Assembly (NCBI GenBank): GCA_937891215.1
Contig: CALAEU010000172.1
Coordinates: forward strand, 1 to 5,858
Length of the DNA: 5,858 nt
Source: an uncultured Clostridia bacterium
GTDB lineage: Bacteria; Bacillota_A; Clostridia; Oscillospirales; Acutalibacteraceae
Reading direction: 5' to 3'
The notes beneath the pieces were generated by a model. It was not told the origin of the DNA. It searched no databases and saw only the letters and a list, made by a program, of their open reading frames with translations. The position numbers and the translations under genes were made by a program. Positions 1 to 5,519 of the stretch are shown piece by piece. Position 1 is the first letter of the stretch, and the number at the start of each line of letters is the position of its first letter.

Positions 1-667
1 ACTGCAAAAACTCTTCATCGTGTGTATATGGACCATAAAGATTTGTTGAAGTACTGTGCATATTCACACCAGGATTATGTGCATTTTTATAGAATAAATG
101 ATATAAATCACGGATTTTTATTATGTGACTATCTAAAATCTCGTTATTTTTGGTAAAAAACAGTTTTGGTTCTGTGAAAGCTTCAAAATCTTTTGTAGTT
201 GTGCAATAAATTGACATATGTGAAAAATCATCTTCTTTTACAGTTGAACCCCAATGAATTAAATATTCGTCATTTAATTCATCATAAAAAATTTCCGGTG
301 CCCAGAGGCAACCAAAATCATCACGACCAAAATAAATTAATTTTTCGTCACTGAAATTTACTAAATCGTCAGTTTTCCACATTCTTAAATTTTTACTACC
401 TGAACTGTTGACCTTTTTCCAGTCGATATTGTAGTTTTCGTCATATCTGTTTGCAATACAAAGGTCAGTTGTGAGTATTACAAACCCATTATTTTTTAGT
501 CGGATAATCTCGACATCGCGACAACCGCACTCACCAAAAACCGCTGATAACACCGGATTTCCGTCATTAACTTCGCTCCAGTGGTAACCATCTTTACTTT
601 TTGCAAAATAGACCTGTTCACCATCCGGTGTAAGCTTTTCTTTAAAATGTACAAATAAATATGGCAT
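1..667 (-). CDS. Glycoside hydrolase family 43-like beta-propeller protein (C-terminus outside window)
   Basis: The 222 visible codons start MPYLFVHFKEKL and stay open to the left edge. The sequence looks like the five-bladed beta-propeller glycosidases (GH43/GH32 type) that cleave arabinose- or xylose-containing glycans or related oligosaccharides. Repeated blade signatures are visible: SKDGYHW (24-30), KTDDLVNF (98-105), TTKDFEAF (157-164) and STNLYGPY (207-214). RDVEII (50-55) and WAPEIFYD (122-129, with E125 as a candidate active-site acid) match conserved GH43-like positions. No signal peptide is seen, so the protein is probably cytoplasmic and acts on imported sugars. The start at 667 is preferred over an in-frame ATG at 694: it has a perfect AGGTGAT ribosome site 3 nt upstream, whereas the 694 ATG lies upstream of the predicted transcription start. 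Fold-level call is fairly sure; substrate is unknown. Confidence 0.78.
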   Translation of the reverse strand, partial: MPYLFVHFKEKLTPDGEQVYFAKSKDGYHWSEVNDGNPVLSAVFGECGCRDVEIIRLKNNGFVILTTDLCIANRYDENYNIDWKKVNSSGSKNLRMWKTDDLVNFSDEKLIYFGRDDFGCLWAPEIFYDELNDEYLIHWGSTVKEDDFSHMSIYCTTTKDFEAFTEPKLFFTKNNEILDSHIIKIRDLYHLFYKNAHNPGVNMHSTSTNLYGPYTHDEEFLQ

Positions 668-670
668 AAC

Positions 671-677
671 ATCACCT
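671..677 (-). promoter_or_regulatory. Ribosome binding site that sets the GH43-like gene start
   Basis: On the minus strand AGGTGAT stands 3 nt before the ATG at 667. It is a 7-nt match to the 3' end of 16S rRNA (extended, 3'-shifted Shine-Dalgarno). The alternative in-frame ATG at 694 has no such site. Confidence 0.7.
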
Positions 678-694
678 GAAACTTCATTTTTCAT

Positions 695-723
695 ATTTTA
701 ACATAAAGACAAGAAATAATCAA
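695..723 (-). promoter_or_regulatory. Sigma-A promoter of the GH43-like gene
   Basis: Minus-strand TTGATT (723-718), a 17-bp spacer, then TAAAAT (700-695) preceded by TGT, an extended -10. The transcript should start near 688, giving a leader of about 20 nt to the ATG at 667. The -35 box directly touches the -35 box of the divergent NUDIX promoter. Confidence 0.7.
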
Positions 724-752
724 TTGACATATCCATATTATATTGATAAAAT
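724..752 (+). promoter_or_regulatory. Sigma-A promoter of the NUDIX gene
   Basis: TTGACA (724-729), a 17-bp spacer and TAAAAT (747-752) form a near-consensus promoter. The expected transcription start is about 759, only some 10 nt before the ATG at 769. The TTG at 724 could be misread as a start codon, but it is the -35 box. Confidence 0.8.
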
Positions 753-768
753 ATTGAATGGTGATTAT

Positions 769-1266
769 ATGAAAAATGAAGTTGTTGAATTAAGAAGCGA
801 GCATCACTCTGACCCACCTGAGAGAATAAGACACTCAGGCAGAGCAATTATTGTTAAAGATAATAGAATTTTACTTTCGCACGAGCTTAACACTGATATT
901 TATATGAGCCCTGGTGGTGGTCTTGAAGAAAATGAAACTCTCGCAGAATGTTGTGTACGCGAAGTAGAAGAAGAAACCGGTTTGACTTCTAAAACTATAA
1001 GCGACGAATTTATAACAGTTAATGAATACTGTTTCGAAACGCTTTACATAAGTCACTACTTTCCTTGTGAAATAACCGGTACCGGCAAAAGTGCTTTAAC
1101 GCCAACCGAAATTGACCACGGAATTACTGCCGAGTGGGTTGAATTAGAAAAGGCATTGGAAATATTCGGTAAATACGATGAAATGCGCGAAGACTGGCGA
1201 AGTCTTTATTTAAGAGAATTTACTGTTTTAAATAAATATTTGCAAAAGAACAACCATCACGAATGA
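769..1266 (+). CDS. NUDIX hydrolase
   Basis: A 165-residue NUDIX-fold enzyme, expected to hydrolyse a nucleoside diphosphate linked to another moiety, using Mg or Mn. The NUDIX box G-x5-E-x7-R-E-U-x-E-E-x-G-U is complete: G50, E56, R64, E65, V66, E68, E69, G71, L72. The fold's first strand is visible as GRAIIVKDNRILL (24-36). Length is normal for a single-domain NUDIX protein, with no signal peptide or second domain, so it should be cytoplasmic. The start at 769 follows GGTGAT (760-765) and lies just after the predicted transcription start; an in-frame TTG at 724 is rejected because it is the -35 box. The gene appears monocistronic. Its last codons form the left arm of its own terminator, and the stop codon lies in the right arm. 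Family call is secure; substrate cannot be read from sequence. Confidence 0.9.
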   Translation: MKNEVVELRSEHHSDPPERIRHSGRAIIVKDNRILLSHELNTDIYMSPGGGLEENETLAECCVREVEEETGLTSKTISDEFITVNEYCFETLYISHYFPCEITGTGKSALTPTEIDHGITAEWVELEKALEIFGKYDEMREDWRSLYLREFTVLNKYLQKNNHHE

Positions 1267-1290
1267 TGGTTGTTCTTTTGCATTATTTTT
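1241..1290 (+). terminator. Strong intrinsic terminator between convergent genes
   Basis: A perfect 19-bp stem (1241-1259 with 1264-1282) closes a CGAA loop and is followed by ATTATTTTTT-type sequence. The left arm is coding sequence of the NUDIX gene (its Q, K, N, N, H, H codons) and the right arm holds its TGA. On the minus strand the hairpin directly follows the metallopeptidase stop, with a weaker U-rich tail, so it may serve both directions. Confidence 0.92.
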
Positions 1291-1990
1291 TATTATTCAA
1301 TAATTTTTTTCGTTCTTTCCAATCAGGCATTATTCTCTCTAACTTATTGTAAAAATTCTTACTATGATTTGCTTCTAAAAAATGCGTGAATTCGTGAGCT
1401 ACGACATATTCCATACACTCAACGGGTGTTTCAATCAAAAGTATATTGAATGTCAATATATTACCTTTAGGTTGACAACTCCCCCAGCGAGAAGTCATTT
1501 TTCTGAATTTTATTTGTGGGAACTCAGGTACATATTTTTCAAAGTACGGGTACATTGCTTCACATATTTCTGTAATGAGTTTTGTTGCTTGTTCCTTTTC
1601 CCATTTTTCAATTACTTTTTTCTTCAATTCATAATCATTAATATCTTTAACAGTTAAAGTCAAAAAGTATTTATCGCAAGTAACAGTGTTTTTAGTTCCA
1701 CTTTCTACTTTCAGGGTTCTGTCTGTTCCTAAAATTCTGATTGCATCCCCTGTTATAAACTCGATTTCTTTCGGTTTATTTTTCTTATACTCTTCATATT
1801 TTTTTAAAGCGTTTAAAATAAAATCAGAGTGTTCCACTAAAAATAAATCTATTTTTTCTTGTGATATTCTGTTGTTGGCAGAAACAGAAATTGTACCATC
1901 TGGTTTGATTCTTAAATTCAGATTTTTTACATTTTTTCTGTTCAATTCATAATAAATTTTCTGATTGTTTAAAACTATAATTTTCGTCAT
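1283..1990 (-). CDS. YgjP-type (DUF45 / SprT-like) zinc metallopeptidase
   Basis: A 235-residue protein matching the YgjP-like metallopeptidase domain (DUF45). The zincin motif HEFTH (199-203) supplies two zinc ligands and the catalytic E200; H209 in the following NHSKNFY is the likely third ligand. SRWGSC (167-172) and MPDW (221-224) are further family hallmarks. The N-terminal half has the usual beta-rich start with the LRIKPDGTISVSA stretch (26-38), and length is normal. No signal peptide or membrane segment is seen, so it is probably cytoplasmic. It is the last gene of the kinase - deformylase-like operon, 58 bp after the preceding gene with no terminator between. The start has AAGG (2000-1997) 6 nt upstream. 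Family call is sure; the natural substrate of this family is poorly known, and proteolysis here is inferred from the motif. Confidence 0.9.
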   Translation of the reverse strand: MTKIIVLNNQKIYYELNRKNVKNLNLRIKPDGTISVSANNRISQEKIDLFLVEHSDFILNALKKYEEYKKNKPKEIEFITGDAIRILGTDRTLKVESGTKNTVTCDKYFLTLTVKDINDYELKKKVIEKWEKEQATKLITEICEAMYPYFEKYVPEFPQIKFRKMTSRWGSCQPKGNILTFNILLIETPVECMEYVVAHEFTHFLEANHSKNFYNKLERIMPDWKERKKLLNNKK

Positions 1991-2048
1991 ATAAAGCCTT
2001 ATTCATCCTTGATATTCACTAATTTTTTTCATAACAAAATCCATTTGT

Positions 2049-2462
2049 TTATATCAATATTCCGTCACAATGGTCTATTTCATGCTGAATGATCTGCGCT
2101 GTCCATCCTGTAAATGTCTTTATACGCCACTCAAATTTTTCGTTCTGCCAACGAACTTTAATTGATTTATAACGCTTGGTTTTCTTTGGGTAGCCCTGTA
2201 AAGAAAGACAGGATTCTTCTGTTTCAAAAACATCTTGCTTCTTAATAATTTCCGGGTTAAACATAACAGAATAACTGTTATTCTCTTCAAATATTATAAC
2301 GCGTTTATTTATGCCAATCATATTTGCTGCCATACCAACACATTTTTCTTTATTTGCTTCTAAAGTATCTCTCAAATCATTTGCAATATATAAATCATCC
2401 TTTGTAGCAGGTTCTGCTTTTTGTGCTAAAAAAGTTTCATCATGCATTATATCTTTTATCAT
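2049..2462 (-). CDS. Peptide deformylase-like protein with altered motif 1
   Basis: A 137-residue peptide-deformylase family member. Deformylases remove the formyl group from the N-terminal methionine of new proteins using a metal held by one Cys and two His. Those ligands are present: C85 in ESCLS (83-87), and H127 and H131 in HEIDH (127-131), with catalytic E128. Motif 1, normally GxGLAAxQ, reads GMAANM (43-48): the Gln that helps bind the transition state in classical enzymes is Met. Motif 2 has Ser (S84) in place of the usual Gly of EGCLS. The protein ends soon after motif 3, lacking the longer C-terminal helix of E. coli-type enzymes. The ATG overlaps the kinase stop as ATGA, with AGGG about 8 nt upstream, so translation is probably coupled. 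It is more likely an accessory or specialised paralogue than the housekeeping enzyme; activity is uncertain. Confidence 0.88.
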   Translation of the reverse strand: MIKDIMHDETFLAQKAEPATKDDLYIANDLRDTLEANKEKCVGMAANMIGINKRVIIFEENNSYSVMFNPEIIKKQDVFETEESCLSLQGYPKKTKRYKSIKVRWQNEKFEWRIKTFTGWTAQIIQHEIDHCDGILI

Positions 2463-3394
2463 TTTAACAACCCTAACTTTTTCATTTCTTTTTTCAATCT
2501 GCTAAAGCAAAGCAACTCCCAAAGTGGCATATGCACACCACTTGTCAGCAGACACCCTGCTTCATTTATTGCTCCGAAGAACGCAACTTTAAAGTCGCAA
2601 TATTTCGACATCTGACATTTCGACTTGTAAGTGTCATAAAGGTAGAAACTATTCCCCCACATATTGAGAAGTTGAAACAAATCATATTCTCTGTCTGCCC
2701 ATAAAGTGTTGCACGGGTCAATAAAACCATTGAGTTTCATTGTATTTTTATCTGACATTATATTCATAATATTAAGGTCACCGTGAATGAGAACTGCGTT
2801 TTCTGGTTCAGTAATATTATTTCTATAAAACTCCGCTGCCTGTTCAAAAACTTTGAATTTTCTCTTACTGTACTTACCTTTTTCTGACAACTCTTTTAAT
2901 CCGTTAAGTTTCGGGGTAAGAATAGTTTCTTCGTAAAACTCTAACCAACTATCATAAGTCGGATTATTTACAGGACCAAATTTACTATTTGTAACAGAAT
3001 GTAATTCTAGCATTCCTGATATAACAGAGTCAGCAAAACTTTGCTTTTTCACTCTGTTTTTTAATAAAAACAACGGATTTAAAACATTAGAACCTTCAAT
3101 ATAGCTCATAGCCATCATTTCAACCTGACCATCGTTATAAGTAAAATAAACTTCGGGCATAGCAACACTTGTGTTTTTGCTGAGTATTTCTAGCTGTTTT
3201 GCTTCGTTAATATTCATACCTTCAATTCTATATACTTTAAGAATAATAAAGTCGCCATCAGCTAAAACACCTTTAAAAACCTTACCGAAACTGCCACCAC
3301 CGATGAATTTTAAACCAGAAACATCTTTACCGAGTTCATTCTTTGTTATTTCAGGCAATAGTTTTATTAACTCTTTATTGCTTAACACTTTCAC
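2459..3394 (-). CDS. Fructosamine-kinase / APH-fold small-molecule kinase
   Basis: A 311-residue protein with a kinase-like fold. Visible are a glycine-rich loop IGGGSFGKVF (31-40), the ATP-binding lysine K53 in ILKVY, a helix-C region with E64 or E69, the catalytic HGDLNIMN (204-211, D206, N211), and the metal-binding D226 in GFIDP. WLEFYEETILTPKL (150-163) and DP-x7-DREYDL (226-239) resemble the fructosamine kinase family more than classical aminoglycoside phosphotransferases. Fructosamine kinases phosphorylate sugar adducts on amines so that they can be released. Start is GTG at 3394 with AAAGGG 8 nt upstream and a promoter at 3449-3421; it is the first gene of the operon and its stop overlaps the deformylase-like start by 4 bp. 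Fold call is secure; the fructosamine substrate is inference, and another hydroxyl or amine substrate is possible. Confidence 0.85.
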   Translation of the reverse strand: MKVLSNKELIKLLPEITKNELGKDVSGLKFIGGGSFGKVFKGVLADGDFIILKVYRIEGMNINEAKQLEILSKNTSVAMPEVYFTYNDGQVEMMAMSYIEGSNVLNPLFLLKNRVKKQSFADSVISGMLELHSVTNSKFGPVNNPTYDSWLEFYEETILTPKLNGLKELSEKGKYSKRKFKVFEQAAEFYRNNITEPENAVLIHGDLNIMNIMSDKNTMKLNGFIDPCNTLWADREYDLFQLLNMWGNSFYLYDTYKSKCQMSKYCDFKVAFFGAINEAGCLLTSGVHMPLWELLCFSRLKKEMKKLGLLK

Positions 3395-3420
3395 GAAACC
3401 AACCCTTTCATATTGTATTC

Positions 3421-3449
3421 ATTATATCACACTATTCAAACCTACACAA
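3421..3449 (-). promoter_or_regulatory. Promoter of the kinase - deformylase-like - metallopeptidase operon
   Basis: Minus-strand TTGTGT (3449-3444), 17-bp spacer, TATAAT (3426-3421). The expected start is near 3414, giving a leader of about 20 nt that contains AAAGGG before the GTG at 3394. No other promoter or terminator was seen within the operon. Confidence 0.72.
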
Positions 3450-3467
3450 CCCTGCTTTAACTATTCA
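3431..3467. repeat. Direct repeat ACTATTCA, 29 bp apart, at the kinase promoter
   Basis: ACTATTCA occurs at 3431-3438 and 3460-3467. Both copies are followed by a short sequence ending in AACCT, with a 2-bp length difference. One copy lies inside the -35/-10 spacer of the kinase promoter, the other upstream of its -35 box. Possible operator. Confidence 0.5.
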
Positions 3468-3483
3468 CTAACCTCAATGCCAA

Positions 3484-3520
3484 ATTCCCGTTTTTTTTGA
3501 TAAAAACACTTGATTCCCGT
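3484..3520. repeat. Direct repeat ATTCCCGT, 29 bp apart, at the AraC-gene promoter
   Basis: ATTCCCGT occurs at 3484-3491 and 3513-3520. The first copy is just upstream of the -35 box of promoter P1 and the second fills the spacer up to its -10 box. Tandem sites are typical of AraC-family targets, so this is a candidate autoregulatory operator. Confidence 0.5.
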
Positions 3521-3525
3521 ATAAT
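3497..3525 (+). promoter_or_regulatory. AraC-gene promoter P1
   Basis: TTGATA (3497-3502), 17-bp spacer, TATAAT (3520-3525). Predicted start is near 3532, inside the palindrome that follows. Confidence 0.7.
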
Positions 3526-3538
3526 ATAATGTTATAAT
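3510..3538 (+). promoter_or_regulatory. AraC-gene promoter P2, overlapping P1
   Basis: TTGATT (3510-3515), 17-bp spacer, TATAAT (3533-3538). It is shifted 13 bp from P1, so one polymerase would exclude the other. Which promoter is used cannot be told from sequence. Confidence 0.55.
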
Positions 3539-3555
3539 AATATTACATTATATTA
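3522..3555. repeat. 34-bp imperfect palindrome between promoters and Shine-Dalgarno
   Basis: Perfect 11-bp arms TAATATAATGT (3522-3532) and ACATTATATTA (3545-3555) are extended inward, after one mismatch, by 3 more pairs around a 4-nt centre. It overlaps both -10 boxes and ends at the first base of AAGGAG (3555-3560). It could be an operator for a dimeric repressor, or an RNA hairpin next to the ribosome site in a P1 transcript. Confidence 0.7.
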
Positions 3556-3568
3556 AGGAGTGGATTTT

Positions 3569-4264
3569 ATGAATAACACTTTACCTGTAACAAAACTTAC
3601 CAGTACAGAAAATGCTACTACACACGAAATTGAAACTGCATTCTTTTCAAGTGTCAGTCGTGGCGATGTTGACGGTGTAAACACTATGATTAAAATGCTT
3701 TTAAAAAGCGGTATTGTTACAAACAAACTCTCGAAAGATGACACAAAACCACTTAAATACTGGGCAATCAACACAATTGCAATTGCTACAAGATACGCAA
3801 TTATTGGTGGTGCTGATGAAACTGCATGTTATCGTTTCACAGATGAGGCAATTATGCAAATTGATGGTTTGACAGAAGAAAGTGATATTTTACAATTCTT
3901 ATTTAAAAAGAGTCTTCAGTTAACTGCCACTGTAAATAAAATCCAACAGAACACCCACCCTAAAGCAGTAAGAGATGCTTTAAAAATTATCAATGCTCGT
4001 CTTTTTGAAGATTTAAGACTTGATATTCTTGCTTCTGAATGTGGTATTTCAAAAGACCATTTATCATTACTTTTTAAAAAGAGTTTTGGTGTTACCATTC
4101 CACAGTACATAAAATCACAAAGACTTGCCGCTGCTAAAGATATGTTAAAACGCGGCATGACTCTTTCTGAAGTTGCTTTTACTACAGGCTTCAGTACAGA
4201 GAGTTATTTTATTAAATGTTTTAAAGACGAGTTCAATATGACTCCTGGTGAATTTATTAAATAA
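3569..4264 (+). CDS. AraC-family transcriptional regulator
   Basis: A 231-residue regulator. The C-terminal third (about 133-231) is an AraC-type DNA-binding domain with two helix-turn-helix units: LDILASECGISKDHLSLLFK in the first, and MTLSEVAFTTGFSTESYFIKCFK plus the terminal NMTPGEFIK in the second. The N-terminal part (about 18-105) is the all-helical domain common in Clostridia AraC proteins, recognisable by WAINTIAIATRYAIIGGAD. It is not a cupin arabinose-binding domain, so the signal cannot be inferred. The ATG at 3569 has AAGGAG 8 nt upstream; an in-frame GTG at 3560 is rejected because it overlaps that site. It is monocistronic, with its own terminator at 4352-4389, and is divergent from the kinase operon, which it may control. 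The direct repeats and palindrome upstream suggest autoregulation (inference). Confidence 0.92.
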   Translation: MNNTLPVTKLTSTENATTHEIETAFFSSVSRGDVDGVNTMIKMLLKSGIVTNKLSKDDTKPLKYWAINTIAIATRYAIIGGADETACYRFTDEAIMQIDGLTEESDILQFLFKKSLQLTATVNKIQQNTHPKAVRDALKIINARLFEDLRLDILASECGISKDHLSLLFKKSFGVTIPQYIKSQRLAAAKDMLKRGMTLSEVAFTTGFSTESYFIKCFKDEFNMTPGEFIK

Positions 4265-4351
4265 CCATATTTTTGAAATTTCCAAATACAGACGATAGAA
4301 ATTTTTAAAATGAGTAATTCATAATTTAAAACAAAATTATCGCCTACAAAT

Positions 4352-4389
4352 AAAAACTGCGAGAGAAATTAATCTCTCGCAGTTTTTTT
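4352..4389. terminator. Bidirectional intrinsic terminator
   Basis: A 15-bp stem (4352-4366 with 4373-4387) around an AATTAA loop. The core is ACTGCGAGAGA paired with TCTCTCGCAGT. It is followed by T7 on the plus strand and by TTTTTATTTG on the minus strand. It serves the AraC gene and the convergent phosphoesterase gene, whose stop codon abuts the stem. The upstream stretch 4265-4351 shows nothing else. Confidence 0.93.
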
Positions 4390-5491
4390 AGTCATCTACA
4401 ATATCCCAGTTGTTTTCCTGAAGATCATAATAATTGTGTTCAATATCAACATTACCTTTTGAATTAATGTTGAGTGTTGTACCGCCAATCATTTTATCTG
4501 TCCAATAACTACCAAATCCAGACTTAAGACTGTATGAAAGTCTGATTCCGTCATACATAACTGAGAAGTCATTTACATGGTCATGACCTACTAAAATATT
4601 CTTTGTACTTCCTAACTCTTTACAAAGAGTAAAGAAACCATTATTTACAGGTGATGTGCAACAATCTTCTGTTTGATTACCAAAGAGGAAAAATTTATTT
4701 TTGGTGTCACCTTCACCATGTTTGTTTTTTTCTGTTTTATTGATGCTTATCTGATTCCATGCATCTGTATATTCATAAACCGGAATATGGAAAATCGCTG
4801 TACTTTCAACTATTTTGCCATCGTTAAGGTCTTTGATACCATTAACTGCCCACTTGTACCATTCTTGCTGATTATCCCAAAGGTGGTCATAACCGTCAAC
4901 AACTTTACCATTCACCTCAAAATCAGCACTACTGTGTGTATCCATCATAAATAATGTATGAATAATTTTATCATTTTCCGTAATGTTAATTATGTAGTTG
5001 CCGTAACCCATATCTTTCGGACCAAATCTGAAAAGACAATTTTTTGCATTTGAAAGTGTATATGCAGCCCAGAACTCTGTACCTGTACCCTCACCATCAT
5101 GATTACCCATAACTGGTGCCCACGGAATATTGAAAGATTCTAAAAGTTCAATTGTCTCAAGATATGAAATATACCCCCACGCATTGTCACCGCTTAAAGT
5201 AATAAGATCAGGCTGTAAATCATTAACAAGTTTTTTAATAAGTTCAAATGAATACTCGCCATCTTTACCGAAAACATTTTCTTCACCTAACTGAATATCT
5301 GTAAGGTTAAGAATCACAAAATCTTCATCAGGATTTTTTTCAAGTTCTATATAACTCTCTTGTGTAAATTCAGATTCGGGTGACCAATCCTCAAAAAATT
5401 GTTCTTCACCTTTTGTAAGTTGAGTAAACAAAGGACTTATAATTTGCCCAAAGCATAAAAAAAATGCCAAAACTAGTTTTAATATTGCCAT
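4388..5491 (-). CDS. Exported or membrane-anchored calcineurin-like metallophosphoesterase
   Basis: A 367-residue protein of the calcineurin-like metallophosphoesterase superfamily, which hydrolyses phosphate mono- or diesters with a two-metal centre. Motifs in order: TDIQ (64-67; D65, with Q67 in place of the usual His), GDN (101-103), GNHD (129-132), FHIP (234-237, H235) and GHDH (302-305). The N-terminus has one Lys followed by a hydrophobic stretch LVLAFFLCFGQIISPLF (6-22), consistent with a signal peptide or anchor. No clear AxA cleavage site and no good lipobox around C13 are seen. The acidic linker (about 28-56) and acidic C-terminus fit an extracytoplasmic location. The start has AGGAGG 7 nt upstream and a good promoter. 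It is monocistronic and ends at the shared terminator. Substrate unknown. Confidence 0.88.
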   Translation of the reverse strand: MAILKLVLAFFLCFGQIISPLFTQLTKGEEQFFEDWSPESEFTQESYIELEKNPDEDFVILNLTDIQLGEENVFGKDGEYSFELIKKLVNDLQPDLITLSGDNAWGYISYLETIELLESFNIPWAPVMGNHDGEGTGTEFWAAYTLSNAKNCLFRFGPKDMGYGNYIINITENDKIIHTLFMMDTHSSADFEVNGKVVDGYDHLWDNQQEWYKWAVNGIKDLNDGKIVESTAIFHIPVYEYTDAWNQISINKTEKNKHGEGDTKNKFFLFGNQTEDCCTSPVNNGFFTLCKELGSTKNILVGHDHVNDFSVMYDGIRLSYSLKSGFGSYWTDKMIGGTTLNINSKGNVDIEHNYYDLQENNWDIVDD

Positions 5492-5498
5492 TAAAACG

Positions 5499-5504
5499 CC
5501 TCCT
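5499..5504 (-). promoter_or_regulatory. Consensus ribosome binding site of the phosphoesterase gene
   Basis: Minus-strand AGGAGG lies 7 nt before the ATG at 5491, fixing the start that includes the hydrophobic N-terminus. Confidence 0.85.
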
Positions 5505-5519
5505 ATTTAATTTTAATAT

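Larger units (their letters stand above)
680..783. repeat. 17-bp inverted repeat flanking the divergent promoters
   Basis: ATATGAAAAATGAAGTT occurs at 767-783 on the plus strand and at 696-680 on the minus strand, without mismatch. The arms are about 70 bp apart with both promoters between them. The right arm carries the NUDIX start codon and encodes MKNEV. The left arm covers the region from the end of the GH43-like -10 box to its early leader, and also reads MKNEV from an ATG judged not to be used. Confidence 0.85.

Noticed and set aside
668..694. Upstream in-frame ATG at 694 for the GH43-like protein (MKNEVSGDV extension)
   Set aside because: It directly follows the -10 box, has no Shine-Dalgarno, and the extension spans the strong AGGTGAT site of the ATG at 667.
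724..768. TTG start adding 15 residues to the NUDIX protein
   Set aside because: The TTG is the -35 box of a near-perfect promoter and the extension would lie upstream of the predicted transcript start; the ATG at 769 has a ribosome site.
1382..1952. Plus-strand open frames lying opposite the metallopeptidase gene
   Set aside because: They have no ribosome sites, give low-complexity Phe-rich proteins and overlap a gene with clear catalytic motifs.
2003..2044. 13-codon minus-strand reading frame between the deformylase-like and metallopeptidase genes, in frame with the latter but ending in TGA
   Set aside because: No ribosome site and no recognisable product; most likely chance. A leader peptide or a decayed N-terminal extension cannot be excluded.
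3560..3568. GTG start adding 3 residues to the AraC-family protein
   Set aside because: The GTG overlaps the AAGGAG ribosome site that is well placed for the ATG at 3569.
4673..4954. Plus-strand open frame opposite the phosphoesterase gene
   Set aside because: It overlaps conserved phosphoesterase sequence on the other strand and shows no domain or ribosome site.
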